The notes below the pieces were generated by a model. That model was not told the origin of the DNA. It did no database searches and was given only the letters and a program-made list of their open reading frames with translations. A stretch of 64,000 nt of DNA from Ornithinimicrobium cryptoxanthini (GTDB taxonomy: Bacteria > Actinomycetota > Actinomycetes > Actinomycetales > Dermatophilaceae): positions 682,001 to 746,000 of the forward strand of contig NZ_CP099490.1 in NCBI RefSeq assembly GCF_023923205.1. The letters are read 5' to 3'. This document shows, one piece after another, positions 10,285-21,146 of the stretch (the first letter of the stretch is position 1; each line of letters opens with the position of its first letter). The translations under genes and the position numbers were made by a program.

Positions 10285-10306
10285 CGGCCGCCGGGCGCGA
10301 CGTGCC

Positions 10307-11290
10307 CTAGATCGCCGCGCCCGCTGCGGCCCGTGCGAGGCGACGGGAGCGCCCGGCCGAGACGATCGAGTCCACGGACAGGATGATCAGGGCCACCCAG
10401 ACCAGGCCGAAACCGACCCAGCGGGAGGCGGGGAGCACCTCGCCGAGGAGCAGCACGCCGGCCATCAGTTGGAGCACCGGGGTGATGAACTGGAGGAGCC
10501 CGATCGTCACGAGCGGCACCCGCCGGGCGGCTGCGGCAAAGAGCAGCAGCGGCAGGGTGGTGGCCAGGCCCGTGCTCAGCAGCAGGAGGCTGTGGCCGGC
10601 GCCGTGGCCGGTGAAGGTCTGCTGACCGGTCAGCGTGAGCCAGGCGAGCAGACCGACCACGAACGGCGCCATCACGACCGTCTCACCGGTCAGCGACTCG
10701 ATCGCCGAGAGCGACCCGCCGATCCGCTTCTTGATCAGCCCGTAGGCCGCGAAGCTGAAGGCGAGCGTCAGCGAGATCCAGGGCGGAGAGCCGTAGTCGA
10801 TGGACAGATAGACCCCCGCAGCCAGGCCGACCAGGACCGCCGCCCACTGGCCGGGCCGGAGCCGCTCACCCAGCACCACGACGCCGAGCCCGACGGTGAC
10901 CAGCGGGTTGAGGAAGTAGCCCAGCGCCGCCTCCGTCACGTGCCCGGTCATGACCGCGATCAGATAGACCGTCCAGTTCGTGGCGATGAACGCGCCGGCC
11001 GCGATGAGCAGCAGCAGGCGGCGTCCGTCGCGGAACATGTCGACCAGCCAGCGCGTCTGCCCCACGGCGACCAGGATCAGCACGCACAGCACGAGCGACC
11101 AGAGCACGCGGTGGGCCAGCACCTCGAGGGGAGGAGCGGGCTTCAGTGCCGCGAAATAGACCGGGAAGGCACCCCAGAGCAGATAGGCCAGGAAGCCGTA
11201 TGCCGTGCCGCGGCGGACCGACTCGGCCTCGGCTGACCTCGGTGCCGGTGTGCCTCCACCCTGGCTGGTCGCCCGGGTGGCGCGGCTCAA
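10307..11290 (-). CDS. rarD: RarD-type EamA family transporter
   Basis: Predicted ten-helix inner-membrane transporter of the drug/metabolite superfamily, 327 residues, with two EamA-like halves. RarD hallmarks include GFLAYLLWGAFPVYFAAL near residue 31, the AHRVLWS motif near 58, and the GYFLNPLVTVGLG segment. Substrate unknown; RarD proteins have been linked to chloramphenicol sensitivity and amino-acid-like substrates. The start is a TTG overlapping the korB stop (TTGA) with a GGCAGGTG site before it, so it is the third gene of the korA-korB-rarD operon. No better start is visible before the conserved region. Confidence 0.85.
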   Translation of the reverse strand: MSRATRATSQGGGTPAPRSAEAESVRRGTAYGFLAYLLWGAFPVYFAALKPAPPLEVLAHRVLWSLVLCVLILVAVGQTRWLVDMFRDGRRLLLLIAAGAFIATNWTVYLIAVMTGHVTEAALGYFLNPLVTVGLGVVVLGERLRPGQWAAVLVGLAAGVYLSIDYGSPPWISLTLAFSFAAYGLIKKRIGGSLSAIESLTGETVVMAPFVVGLLAWLTLTGQQTFTGHGAGHSLLLLSTGLATTLPLLLFAAAARRVPLVTIGLLQFITPVLQLMAGVLLLGEVLPASRWVGFGLVWVALIILSVDSIVSAGRSRRLARAAAGAAI

Positions 11291-12363
11291 CTCACCTGCC
11301 AGGTGTCGCTGCCGTGCAGCAGCGTCTGCAGGTCGTCATCGGCGGCGGGCCCACCGGCGCTCGATCGGGCGCCGTCAACCTGGGCCCGGACGAGGTCGTC
11401 ATAGGTGGGGCGGTTGACCGCGCGGAAGATGCCCATCGGGATGTGCGTCATCGACCCGTCGTCGAGGCGGGACAGGGCGAAGGCCTCGGACGGGTCGTCC
11501 GCGCCAGCGTCGTGAACCAGGACCGAGTCGGGCGCGGCGCCGTCCTCGGGCACGACGGCCAGGCGGCCGTCGTCCTGGCGGGCGACCACGTGCTCGGCGC
11601 CGGAGCGCACCGGCTCCCCGTCGACCAGGTTGAGGATCCGCGCCTCCTTCTCGTCGCGGTCCTTGAGCAGCTGGAACGCGCCGTCGTTGAAGATGGGGCA
11701 GTTCTGGTAGATCTCGACCAGGGCGGTGCCCCGGTGCTCGGCGGCGGCGCGCAGCACCGTGGTCAGATGGTTGCGGTCGGAGTCCATGGTGCGGGCGACG
11801 AAGGTGGCCTCGGCGCCGAGGGCCAGCGAGACCGGGTTGAACGGCTGGTCGACCGAACCGACTGGGGTCGACTTGGTCACCGAGCCGATCGGGGAGGTGG
11901 GGGAGTACTGACCCTTGGTCAGGCCATAGATCTTGTTGTTGAACAGCAGGATCGTCAGGTTGACGTTGCGGCGCATCGCATGGATCAGGTGGTTGCCGCC
12001 GATGCTCAGGGCGTCGCCGTCACCGGTGATGACCCAGACCGAGAGGTCCTCACGGCTCGTGGCCAGGCCGGTCGCGATCGCGGGGGCCCGCCCGTGGATC
12101 GAGTGCATCCCGTAGGTGTCGAGGTAGTAGGGGAAGCGCGAGGAGCAGCCGATGCCGGAGATGAAGACGATGTTCTCTCGGCGCAGCCCCAGCTCGGGCA
12201 GGAAGCCCTGCACGGCGGCGAGCACGGCGTAGTCACCACAGCCCGGGCACCAGCGCACCTCCTGGTCGGAGGTGAAGTCCTTCTTGGTCTGCGCGGGGGC
12301 CTCCGGGTCCACGCGCGGGACGCCACGGGTGCCCTGCAGCTCCAACTCGGTCTTCGTCGACAT
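11287..12363 (-). CDS. korB: 2-oxoglutarate:ferredoxin oxidoreductase, beta subunit (KorB)
   Basis: Thiamine-diphosphate-binding subunit that oxidises 2-oxoglutarate to succinyl-CoA with ferredoxin reduction. The TPP motif runs from GDGD (residues 114-117) to NN (142-143). Cluster-ligand cysteines are visible at WCPGC (39 and 42), GIGCSS (73) and YQNCP (222). The length, 358 residues, is normal. The ATG at 12363 is preferred because a GGAAGGAG site is 10 bases upstream; a GTG at 12369 overlapping the korA stop is the alternative. Mycobacteria use KorAB in the TCA cycle, and that role is likely here. Confidence 0.92.
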   Translation of the reverse strand: MSTKTELELQGTRGVPRVDPEAPAQTKKDFTSDQEVRWCPGCGDYAVLAAVQGFLPELGLRRENIVFISGIGCSSRFPYYLDTYGMHSIHGRAPAIATGLATSREDLSVWVITGDGDALSIGGNHLIHAMRRNVNLTILLFNNKIYGLTKGQYSPTSPIGSVTKSTPVGSVDQPFNPVSLALGAEATFVARTMDSDRNHLTTVLRAAAEHRGTALVEIYQNCPIFNDGAFQLLKDRDEKEARILNLVDGEPVRSGAEHVVARQDDGRLAVVPEDGAAPDSVLVHDAGADDPSEAFALSRLDDGSMTHIPMGIFRAVNRPTYDDLVRAQVDGARSSAGGPAADDDLQTLLHGSDTWQVS

Positions 12364-12365
12364 GC

Positions 12366-14246
<1,881 letters not shown>

Positions 14247-14335
14247 TCGGGGAGGGTCACCAGATCTCGTCTCGCGGGCAGGTCCTTCCATGGTATGCCG
14301 TGATGGCAGGCGACGGGGTGTCGGTGCGCCGGAGT

Positions 14336-14360
14336 GAGCCTATTGTCACAACTATTGTTG
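14336..14360. promoter_or_regulatory. Divergent korA / lipoprotein promoter region with TTGT-ACAA elements
   Basis: An AT-rich patch between divergent genes. It contains the perfect palindrome TTGTCACAA (14343-14351), a direct repeat TATTGT at 14341 and again 12 bases on, and a minus-strand -10 box TAGGCT (complement of 14337-14342). The arrangement looks like an operator for korAB or the downstream lipoprotein; no regulator can be named. Confidence 0.4.
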
Positions 14361-14403
14361 GATATTTGGTCGTTGTAGGCTTCCGGCCTGTGAGGGAGGC
14401 GCG

Positions 14404-15897
14404 GTGAGTGATGGGTTGCGACAGCCGACCGGGGATCGGTGGGGCGATCGTCGGTGGGGCTCGGTCACGCTGACCGGGCTCGCCCTGGTGCTGGTGACGG
14501 GCTGCAGCACAGGTGCGCCGGGGCAGGTCACCGAGACGCCAACAGCCGACCGCACCTCAGAGACGACGAGCGTCACCGCGCCGGACGGACCGCAGGACGA
14601 CGCCGCGCTCTCCGGCCCGGCGCAGGCCACCGACCTCGGGCAGCTCGAGGGCGCGCTGCGCGAACAGAGTCAGTGGGTGCTGGACCACCTGGCGCCCGAC
14701 GCCACGGGGCCCACGGCAGAGGAGGCCGGGCAGCGGTTCAGCGCAGAGTTCCTGGCTCAGGTGCCGGCCGACCAGATCGCAGCGGTGCTGGCGCAGTTCC
14801 GCGCTGGCCCACCCCTGACGCTGACCACGGTCGGCGACGTCGAGGAGCAGCCGGACGGAGCCCTGACCACCCAGCTCACCCTCTCCGGGGACGAGCCGCT
14901 GCGCCTGTCGATCACCGTGGACGCGGACGGCCGGATCGCCGGGCTGTTCCTGCAGCCCGGCCCACCGGCCGACCTCCCGGAGGTGGGCAGCTGGGAGGAG
15001 CTCGACGAGGAGTTCGCGGACCTCGGCGGCACGACACGGGTGTATGTCGGAGAGGTCGACTCCGGCCGCTGCCTCCCGGTCCATGCGTCGGAGCAGGCTG
15101 GCGAGCCGGCGCCATCGGGCTCGGTCTTCAAGCTGATCGTCCTGTCGGCCCTGGTCGACGCCATCACCGAGGGCGACCTGTCCTGGGAGGAAGAGCTCAC
15201 CCTCACGCCGGAGGTCAAGAGCCTGCCGAGCGGGGAGCTCCAGGACCGGCCCGACGGGTCGGTCCTGACGGTGCAGGAGGCCGCGGAGCTGATGATCTCG
15301 ATCAGTGACAACACCGCCACCGACCTGCTGATGGACGCCGTGGGACCAGGCCGGCTGACCGCGGCGCTGGCGCGGGTCAGCGACGACCCCGAGCGGCTCA
15401 CCCCGCTGCTGAGCACGAGCCAGTTCTTCGAGTTGGGCTGGGCCGCTCCGCAGCTGCGCGAGCAGTGGGCCGACGCCGACCCGGCACGACGTGCCGAGCT
15501 GGTGGACGAGCTGTCCGGGGACCTGAGCGGGCTGCGGGCCAACCCGTTTGCCGTGAGCGAGCCGGTCTGGACCTCCGGGGTCGGCTGGTTCCTGACGGGG
15601 GAGGAGATCTGCACCGCCCATGCCGTCCTGCAGGAGCAGGCCGACACGGCAGAGGGCGAGCCTCTGCGCGCGATCCTCAGCGTCAACCCGGGCCTGTTCG
15701 CGCCACCGGAGGCGACCTACCAGGCGTTCAAGGGAGGCTCTGCACCCGGCGTGCTGGCGTTCAGCTTCTATGTCGAGACGGGCGCCGAGTTGCCCGGACG
15801 GGTGCTGAGCGTGCAGGTCTCCCACGACGGGGCGATCCTGCCGGGCTCCTACACCGACCTCACCCAGGCCGGCCTCGGACTGCTGACGGCGCCCTGA
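14404..15897 (+). CDS. Lipoprotein with class A beta-lactamase-like serine hydrolase domain
   Basis: Exported lipoprotein of 497 residues. A signal peptide ends in the lipobox LVTGC with Cys34. Residues about 75-190 form a small alpha/beta domain like those found before penicillin-binding domains. Residues about 205-497 form a beta-lactamase2-type serine hydrolase with all three active-site motifs: SVFK (Ser240, Lys243), SDN (301-303) and KGG (443-445). I see no convincing Glu166-type omega-loop residue, so a DD-peptidase or esterase is as likely as an antibiotic hydrolase. GTG start with a GGGAGG site. It faces away from korA. Confidence 0.8.
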   Translation: MSDGLRQPTGDRWGDRRWGSVTLTGLALVLVTGCSTGAPGQVTETPTADRTSETTSVTAPDGPQDDAALSGPAQATDLGQLEGALREQSQWVLDHLAPDATGPTAEEAGQRFSAEFLAQVPADQIAAVLAQFRAGPPLTLTTVGDVEEQPDGALTTQLTLSGDEPLRLSITVDADGRIAGLFLQPGPPADLPEVGSWEELDEEFADLGGTTRVYVGEVDSGRCLPVHASEQAGEPAPSGSVFKLIVLSALVDAITEGDLSWEEELTLTPEVKSLPSGELQDRPDGSVLTVQEAAELMISISDNTATDLLMDAVGPGRLTAALARVSDDPERLTPLLSTSQFFELGWAAPQLREQWADADPARRAELVDELSGDLSGLRANPFAVSEPVWTSGVGWFLTGEEICTAHAVLQEQADTAEGEPLRAILSVNPGLFAPPEATYQAFKGGSAPGVLAFSFYVETGAELPGRVLSVQVSHDGAILPGSYTDLTQAGLGLLTAP

Positions 15898-15927
15898 GCG
15901 TCAGACCGTCGTGACAGGCTGCCCGTC

Positions 15928-17088
15928 ATGATCCGCACGATCGCGATCCAGGGCTACCGCTCGATCCGGGACCTGGCGCTGGAGCTGAGCGGCCTGGACG
16001 TCGTCACCGGCGCCAACGGTTCCGGCAAGTCCAACCTCTATCGCGCGTTGCGCCTGCTGGCGGGCTGCGCCGACGGTTCGGTCGTGGGGGCCATCGCCCG
16101 TGACGGCGGCCTGGGATCAATCCTGTGGGCCGGCCCGGAGCGACCCGCCAAGGAGGTGGTGACGGGGCACGCCCCGGCGCAGGGCACCGTGCGCAGGGGG
16201 CCGGTCGGGCTGCGCCTCGGCTACTCCGGCGACGACCTGGGCTACCTCGTCGACCTGGGCATCCCACCGCCGGGGCACAGCCCCTTCGTCAACGATCCGG
16301 AGATCAAGCGGGAGCAGGTCTTCCACGGAGCGGTGGCCCGGGCGGGCAGCCTGCTGGTCGACCGGCACGGCCCCGTCGTGAAGGTCCGCGAGGGCGCCTG
16401 GCGCACCCTGGACTGGCAGGTCGCCCCTTCGGAGTCGCTGCTGGCAGAGGCGGTCGGGCTCGAGGATGCTCCGGAGATCGCCGCGGTCCGTGGGGCCATC
16501 CGCGGCTGGCGCTTCTATGACCACTTCCGCACCGACGTGGACGCTCCGGCCCGGCAGCCGTGCATCGGCACGGTCTCGCCCGTGCTGGCCGCCGACGGGG
16601 GCAACCTGGCCGCGGTGCTGACCACGATCAGCTTCCAGGGCGACCAGGACGGGGTCCAGTCCGCCGTGGACGCAGCGTTCCCCGGGTCCTCCCTCGGGCT
16701 GAGCCAGCTCGACGACGGCCGGGTGCAGGCCAGTCTGCGCCAGCCGGGCCTGCTGCGGCCGCTTCGCCCCACCGAGCTGTCGGACGGCACCTTGCGCTAC
16801 CTGCTGCTGGTGGCGGCCCTGAAGACCACGCGCCCACCTGGTCTGATGGTGCTCAACGAGCCGGAGACGAGCCTGCACCGTGACCTCCTGCCCGCACTGG
16901 CCACCCTCATCGCGGACGCCGCGCCGTCGACCCAGGTGGTCGTGGTCACCCACTCGCCGGAGCTGATCGAGTCCCTGGTCGAGCACGGTGCGCGGCGCCA
17001 CGAGCTCACCAAGGACGCCGCAGGCACGCGGTCGGCCCAGGACGGGGGACTGCTGTCGGGTCCGCGCTGGGAGTGGCCGAGGCGCTGA
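15928..17088 (+). CDS. AAA family ATPase of the RecF/SMC-like type
   Basis: Soluble ATPase of 386 residues. Walker A is GANGSGKSN (28-36); an ABC-like signature LSDGTLRYLLL (284-294), Walker B LMVLNEPETSLH (306-317) and an H-loop VVVTHSPELIE (337-347) follow. There is no C-terminal TOPRIM nuclease as in OLD proteins. Stand-alone ATPases of this class are often called predicted ATPases; some act in DNA repair or defence, but nothing nearby specifies a role. A CAGGCT box lies seven bases before the ATG, so the gene may have its own leaderless promoter. Confidence 0.8.
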   Translation: MIRTIAIQGYRSIRDLALELSGLDVVTGANGSGKSNLYRALRLLAGCADGSVVGAIARDGGLGSILWAGPERPAKEVVTGHAPAQGTVRRGPVGLRLGYSGDDLGYLVDLGIPPPGHSPFVNDPEIKREQVFHGAVARAGSLLVDRHGPVVKVREGAWRTLDWQVAPSESLLAEAVGLEDAPEIAAVRGAIRGWRFYDHFRTDVDAPARQPCIGTVSPVLAADGGNLAAVLTTISFQGDQDGVQSAVDAAFPGSSLGLSQLDDGRVQASLRQPGLLRPLRPTELSDGTLRYLLLVAALKTTRPPGLMVLNEPETSLHRDLLPALATLIADAAPSTQVVVVTHSPELIESLVEHGARRHELTKDAAGTRSAQDGGLLSGPRWEWPRR

Positions 17089-17161
17089 TCGACTCCGGTG
17101 TCCAGTTCTGGTGCCCAGCACGTCGACTCGCAGAATCCCCCCGTGGCCCGCGCAAGGGGGT

Positions 17162-17167
17162 TAGGCT
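17162..17167 (+). promoter_or_regulatory. -10 box of the second nuo operon
   Basis: TAGGCT five bases before the first of two adjacent ATG codons of nuoA. It fits a leaderless start for the nuoA-htpX transcript and helps fix the nuoA start at 17173. Confidence 0.5.
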
Positions 17168-17172
17168 CGCTG

Positions 17173-17532
17173 ATGATGACCGACTACCTCGTGGTGCTGG
17201 CGGTGACCATGACCGGGATCCTCCTGGTCGTGGCCGCAGCGGGTGCCCGCCGGGTGATGGCCCCTCACGACCCCCAGCCTCGCAAGCTGACGACCTATGA
17301 GTCGGGCGTCGACCCGATCGGTTCGGGCTGGAGCCAGGGTGCGGTGCGCTACTTCGTCTATGCCCTGCTCTATGTCGTCTTCGCCGTCGACGTCGTCTAT
17401 CTCTTCCCCTGGGCCCTGGTGCTGCGCACCGACCTCGGGCCCGTCTCCCTGGTGGAGATGGGCATCTTCCTCGGGGTCCTGCTGGTCGGCCTGGGCCACG
17501 TCTGGCGCCGCGGACTGCTGAGGTGGGTGTGA
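17173..17532 (+). CDS. nuoA: Complex I subunit A, second cluster (NuoA)
   Basis: Three-helix membrane subunit of 119 residues near the quinone chamber. Diagnostic are [15 protein letters not shown] and [21 protein letters not shown]. First gene of a second complex I operon. Two ATGs (17173, 17176) are possible; the position of the -10 box favours the first. It overlaps nuoB by one base. Confidence 0.95.
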   Translation: MMTDYLVVLAVTMTGILLVVAAAGARRVMAPHDPQPRKLTTYESGVDPIGSGWSQGAVRYFVYALLYVVFAVDVVYLFPWALVLRTDLGPVSLVEMGIFLGVLLVGLGHVWRRGLLRWV

Positions 17533-18155
17533 TGACCGTCGACCTGCCGACCCCACGCGTCGGGCGTGCTGCCGAGGCCGCCCCGGATGCTGTCCGGGTG
17601 GTCCTCAACTGGGGCCGCAAATACTCCCTGTGGGTCTTCAACTTCGGCCTGGCCTGCTGCGCCATCGAGTTCATCGCCGCCTCGATGGCCCGGCACGACT
17701 TCATCCGCCTCGGCGTGATCCCGTTCGCCCCCGGCCCGCGCCAGTCCGACCTGATGGTCGTCTCCGGCACGGTCACCGACAAGATGGCCCCGGCGATCCG
17801 GCGGCTCTATGACCAGATGCCCGAGCCCAAGTACGTCATCTCCTACGGCGCCTGCTCCAACTCCGGCGGGCCCTACTGGGACTCCTACTCCGTCACCAAG
17901 GGCGTCGACCAGATCATCCCCGTCGACGTCTATGTGCCCGGCTGCCCGCCCCGGCCGGAGGCGCTGCTCCACGGAATCCTCACCCTGCAGCAGCAGATCG
18001 CCGCCGAGACACCCGGGCGGGCCCGGGCCGGCTCCAGGCCGCGTCCGTATGCCGATCAGCCACCGTCCGCAGGCGAGGTCACCCGGGGTCTGCTTACTCC
18101 GCCGAGTGGTGCCACGACGCCACCGGACTCAGCCGATGGCGGTGACCGGTCATGA
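17532..18155 (+). CDS. nuoB: Complex I subunit B, second cluster (NuoB)
   Basis: Peripheral-arm subunit that holds cluster N2, the electron donor to quinone. All four cluster cysteines are present: the tandem pair at 42-43 (GLACCAIE), Cys108 (YGACSNSGG) and Cys138 (VPGCPPRP). The protein has 207 residues; the last 55 or so form a polar tail beyond the core. The ATG sits in a TGATG overlap with nuoA. Intact cysteines argue that this cluster was under selection as a redox complex despite missing nuoD. Confidence 0.95.
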   Translation: MTVDLPTPRVGRAAEAAPDAVRVVLNWGRKYSLWVFNFGLACCAIEFIAASMARHDFIRLGVIPFAPGPRQSDLMVVSGTVTDKMAPAIRRLYDQMPEPKYVISYGACSNSGGPYWDSYSVTKGVDQIIPVDVYVPGCPPRPEALLHGILTLQQQIAAETPGRARAGSRPRPYADQPPSAGEVTRGLLTPPSGATTPPDSADGGDRS

Positions 18156-18688
18156 TCACCCGTGAGGTGTCGGTCACCGACTGGGCCACCGAGATCGGGG
18201 CGGCCCGTGACGAGGGGTATGACTTCTTCGACTGGCTCTCCGCGGTCGACCAGACCGACGCGGAGGAGGAGCCCGGCTTCGACGTGGCCTGTCACCTGAT
18301 CCGCACCCACCCGTGGGAGCACGTCCTGCTGCGCGCGCGGGTGCCGGACGGCACGGCGCTCCCCAGCGTGACCGGCGTCTTCCGTGGCGCGGCCTGGCAC
18401 GAGCGCGAGACGCACGAGATGTTTGGCATCGACTTCGCCGGCTTCGACGACGGCACCGGCGAGGGGCTGCGTCCGCTGCTGCTGCCCAACGGGTTTGAGG
18501 GCACGCCGCTGCGCAAGTCGTTCCACCTCACGGCCCGGGCCTCCAAGCCGTGGCCGGGGGCCAAGGAGCCGGGTGAGGGCGGTGAGCCGCAGGCCAAGGG
18601 CGACAAGGACGGTGCCACGCCACGTCGGCGTCCACGTCGCCGACTGCTGCCACCCGGTGTGCCCGACGAGTCCTGGGGGCCGCGATGA
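18152..18688 (+). CDS. nuoC: Complex I subunit C, second cluster (NuoC)
   Basis: 30-kDa peripheral-arm subunit of 178 residues. The family signature [12 protein letters not shown] is at 82-93. The C-terminal tail is basic and Pro-rich ([13 protein letters not shown]). NuoC normally packs against NuoD, and the two genes are usually adjacent or fused. Here nuoD does not follow. The stop codon overlaps the ATG that begins a repeat element. Confidence 0.93.
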   Translation: MITREVSVTDWATEIGAARDEGYDFFDWLSAVDQTDAEEEPGFDVACHLIRTHPWEHVLLRARVPDGTALPSVTGVFRGAAWHERETHEMFGIDFAGFDDGTGEGLRPLLLPNGFEGTPLRKSFHLTARASKPWPGAKEPGEGGEPQAKGDKDGATPRRRPRRRLLPPGVPDESWGPR

Positions 18689-18839
18689 GCGACAGGACCC
18701 GCGAGGACACGAGCTTGCGAGGCCCGGAGCGGTCCGCGGAGCTCATCGGGGAAGGTGCGATGAGCGACAGGACCCGCGAGGACACGAGCTTGCGAGGCCC
18801 GGAGCGGTCCGCGGAGCTCATCGGGGAGATGCGATGAGC
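18683..18839. repeat. Two tandem copies of a 66-bp element with 8-bp terminal inverted repeats
   Basis: Copies at 18683-18748 and 18758-18823 look identical by eye. Each starts CGATGAGC and ends GCTCATCG, an exact terminal inverted repeat, and the interior is partly palindromic. Spacers are 9 bases (18749-18757) and 8 bases (18824-18831). A third CGATGAGC (18832-18839) forms the nuoH start. The array occupies the exact place where nuoD is expected. It looks like a REP- or MITE-type genomic repeat; no transposase is near. Confidence 0.85.
18685..18837 (+). CDS. Possible 50-residue repeat-encoded peptide bridging nuoC and nuoH
   Basis: An open frame runs across both repeat copies. Its ATG overlaps the nuoC stop (ATGA) and its TGA overlaps the nuoH ATG (ATGA), so ribosomes could pass from nuoC to nuoH without a gap. 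The peptide is two 25-residue units that each begin [20 protein letters not shown], with no homology I recognise. It may be a chance frame in a repeat; the conserved coupling at both ends is the only support. Confidence 0.35.
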   Translation: MSDRTREDTSLRGPERSAELIGEGAMSDRTREDTSLRGPERSAELIGEMR

Positions 18840-19799
18840 GACCTACCGCTGACCGTCGAGATCATCCTCAAGGCCATCGTCGTGCTGGCGGCCTTCCTCA
18901 CGCTGCCTCTGGCGATCGGGCAGACCGAGCACAAGGTGATGGCCCACATGCAGGGCCGCCTGGGCCCGATGGAGGCCGGGCCGCACGGGATCGCGCAGCT
19001 GGTCGCCGACGGCATCAAGTTCGTGCAGAAGGAGGACATCACCCCGGCCGCCGCCGACAAGTGGGTCTTCCGCCTGGCGCCGGCCGTCGCGCTGATCCCC
19101 TATCTCGTCGTGCTCGCCGCGATCCCGTGGTCGGCCGCCTGGGTGGCCGCGGACGTCCCGGCCAGCCTGCTGTTCGTCCTGGCGGTCTCCTCCATCGGCG
19201 TCTTCGGCACCCTGATGGCCGGGTGGGGCAGCGGCAACAAGTACTCCCTGGTCGGCGGGATGCGCGCAGGGGCCCAGCTGGTCAGCTATGAGCTGCCGAT
19301 GGTCCTGGCGGCAGCCTCGGTGGCGATGGCGGCCGGCACCCTGTCGCTGACCGGCATCGCGACCGCCTGGTCGTGGTGGTGGCTGCTGTGGCAGCTGCCC
19401 GGCGCACTGGTCTTCCTCATCGCCGCGGTCGCCGAGCTGCAGCGCGTGCCGTTTGACTCCCCGATCGCCGACTCCGAGGTCGTCTTCGGTCCCTACACCG
19501 AGTACTCCGGCCTGGGGTTCGCCTTCTTCCTCCTCGCGGAGTATGCCGGGATCGTGGTGATGTCGTTGCTGTTCACCGTGCTCTTCCTCGGGGGCTGGTC
19601 CGGGCCGTGGTCCGACACGCTCGGGCCGCTGTGGACCCTGCTCAAGGCGACGATGGTCGCCATACTCATCCTGTGGTTGAGAGTCGCTTGGCCCCGGGTG
19701 CGGGAGGACCAGCTGCAGCGCCTGGCCTGGATGGTCCTGGTGCCGCTGGCGCTGGCGCAGCTGGCGCTGACCGGCGTCGGGGTGGTGATCTGGGGATGA
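18834..19799 (+). CDS. nuoH: Complex I subunit H, second cluster (NuoH)
   Basis: Quinone-proximal membrane subunit of 321 residues with about eight helices. Recognised by [20 protein letters not shown], the [17 protein letters not shown] loop and [18 protein letters not shown]. It lacks the long repeat-rich tail of the first NuoH. The ATG at 18834 overlaps the stop of the repeat-encoded peptide; a GGGGAG site lies just upstream, inside the repeat spacer. Confidence 0.95.
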   Translation: MSDLPLTVEIILKAIVVLAAFLTLPLAIGQTEHKVMAHMQGRLGPMEAGPHGIAQLVADGIKFVQKEDITPAAADKWVFRLAPAVALIPYLVVLAAIPWSAAWVAADVPASLLFVLAVSSIGVFGTLMAGWGSGNKYSLVGGMRAGAQLVSYELPMVLAAASVAMAAGTLSLTGIATAWSWWWLLWQLPGALVFLIAAVAELQRVPFDSPIADSEVVFGPYTEYSGLGFAFFLLAEYAGIVVMSLLFTVLFLGGWSGPWSDTLGPLWTLLKATMVAILILWLRVAWPRVREDQLQRLAWMVLVPLALAQLALTGVGVVIWG

Positions 19800-20350
19800 C
19801 CACCTCACGTGAACCCGGCGCGCTGGACCTGCTGCGCGGCCTCGGCAAGGGGTTGGCCACCACGGCCAAGACCCTGGCCCGCCCGGCCCACACCCGGCAG
19901 TACCCTCACCAGGAGCCGGACCTGCCGGAGCGCTCGCACGGGGTCGTGGCCCTGCTCGAGGAGAACTGCACCTCCTGCATGCTGTGCGCGCGCGAGTGCC
20001 CCTCGTGGTGCATCTATATCGACTCGCACAAGGAGACGATCGAGCCCGGGCCCGAGGGTGGACGCGCCCGCCAGCACAACGTCCTGGACCGCTTCGACAT
20101 CGACTTCTCGCTGTGCATGTACTGCGGCATCTGCATCGAGGTGTGCCCGTTCGACGCGCTCTTCTGGGCCCCGGACTTTGCGTATGCCGAGGGAGACATC
20201 CGCAATTTGCTGCACGGCAAGGCCAAGCTGGGGACCTGGATGGAGCGGGTGCCCGACTCCGCGCTGCCGGGGGGCTATGTGCGGCCCGGACCGGCCGTCG
20301 CGCCGCAGGCTGACACACCGGACACCGGCTCGCAGGTGGTCGACGAGTGA
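19796..20350 (+). CDS. nuoI: Complex I subunit I, second cluster (NuoI)
   Basis: Eight-iron ferredoxin-like subunit of 184 residues. Both CxxCxxCxxxCP motifs are intact, at residues 58-69 ([12 protein letters not shown]) and 107-118 ([12 protein letters not shown]). In an assembly without NuoEFG this would be the entry point for electrons from ferredoxin or a similar donor (inference). ATGA overlap with nuoH. Confidence 0.95.
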   Translation: MTTSREPGALDLLRGLGKGLATTAKTLARPAHTRQYPHQEPDLPERSHGVVALLEENCTSCMLCARECPSWCIYIDSHKETIEPGPEGGRARQHNVLDRFDIDFSLCMYCGICIEVCPFDALFWAPDFAYAEGDIRNLLHGKAKLGTWMERVPDSALPGGYVRPGPAVAPQADTPDTGSQVVDE

Positions 20351-20853
20351 CCAGTCGCGACGTCCTGTTCGCGGCAGTGGGTCTGATCACCGCTGCCGCC
20401 GGTGTGCTGGCGGTGACCAGCGCTCGCGTGCTGCACGCGGGGCTGTGGTTGGTGGTCTCGCTCGGTGGGCTGGCGGGGTGCTATCTCGTGCTGGGGGCGG
20501 AGCTGGTCGCCCTGGTCCAGCTGCTCGTCTATGTCGGCGCGGTCGTCGTGCTGATCCTCTTTGCCCTGATGCTCACGCGTGCGGGGGCGGGTGAGGTCGA
20601 CACCTCGGTCGGTCACCGCTGGCTGGCCGCCGCTGTGGGCGCCGGGGTGACCGTGCTGCTCGGTGGCACCCTGATCGCGGCCTACGGGTGGGGGACCCGG
20701 GAGGTCGCCGGCCCGTCCAACCAGGAGATCGGTGAGCAGATCTTCGGCACCTGGGTGTGGCCGTTCGAGCTGCTGTCCCTGCTCCTCCTCGCCGCGCTGG
20801 TGGCCGCGGTGGCCGTGGCGACCACGAGCCGGGGCCAGGTGGACGAGCCGTGA
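20347..20853 (+). CDS. nuoJ: Complex I subunit J, second cluster (NuoJ)
   Basis: Five-helix membrane subunit of 168 residues, including the conserved [20 protein letters not shown]. It lacks the long polar tail of the first-cluster NuoJ. GTGA overlap with nuoI. Confidence 0.93.
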   Translation: MTSRDVLFAAVGLITAAAGVLAVTSARVLHAGLWLVVSLGGLAGCYLVLGAELVALVQLLVYVGAVVVLILFALMLTRAGAGEVDTSVGHRWLAAAVGAGVTVLLGGTLIAAYGWGTREVAGPSNQEIGEQIFGTWVWPFELLSLLLLAALVAAVAVATTSRGQVDEP

Positions 20854-21146
20854 GCCCGGCCCTGCCCCTGCTGCTCGCGGCGCTCCTGGCCGGGATCGGG
20901 ACCTATGGCGTGCTGGCCCGCAGGCACGCCGTGCTGATGCTGATTGGCGTCGAGCTGCTGCTCGCCGCAGCGGGGCTGGTGCTCGTCACCGTGGGCCAGC
21001 TAGGCCCGGACGTGCTCGCCTCGGGCTCGGTGCTCACCCTGTTTGTCATCACCATCGCCGCCGCCGAGATCGTCGTGGCTCTGGCGGTCGTCATGGCCAT
21101 GCACCGCACCCGCGGCGACGTCGACCTGACCGGTGAGGCGCGATGA
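20850..21146 (+). CDS. nuoK: Complex I subunit K, second cluster (NuoK)
   Basis: Three-helix MrpC-like subunit of 98 residues with conserved glutamates in LIGVELLLAAAGL and AAAEIVVALAV. The GTG at 20850 overlaps the nuoJ stop. Confidence 0.93.
   Translation: MSPALPLLLAALLAGIGTYGVLARRHAVLMLIGVELLLAAAGLVLVTVGQLGPDVLASGSVLTLFVITIAAAEIVVALAVVMAMHRTRGDVDLTGEAR

Noticed and set aside
14404..15897. Antibiotic-resistance class A beta-lactamase
   Set aside because: SxxK, SDN and KGG are present, but the protein is a long lipoprotein with an extra N-terminal domain and no clear Glu166 loop, so resistance is not supported.
18384..18833. N-terminal extension of the second NuoH back into nuoC
   Set aside because: The upstream frame is antisense-like composition with no homology; NuoH homology begins at the ATG at 18834.
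18685..18837. A remnant of nuoD between nuoC and nuoH
   Set aside because: All three forward frames were considered; no NuoD motif is visible and the sequence is fully accounted for by the repeat copies.
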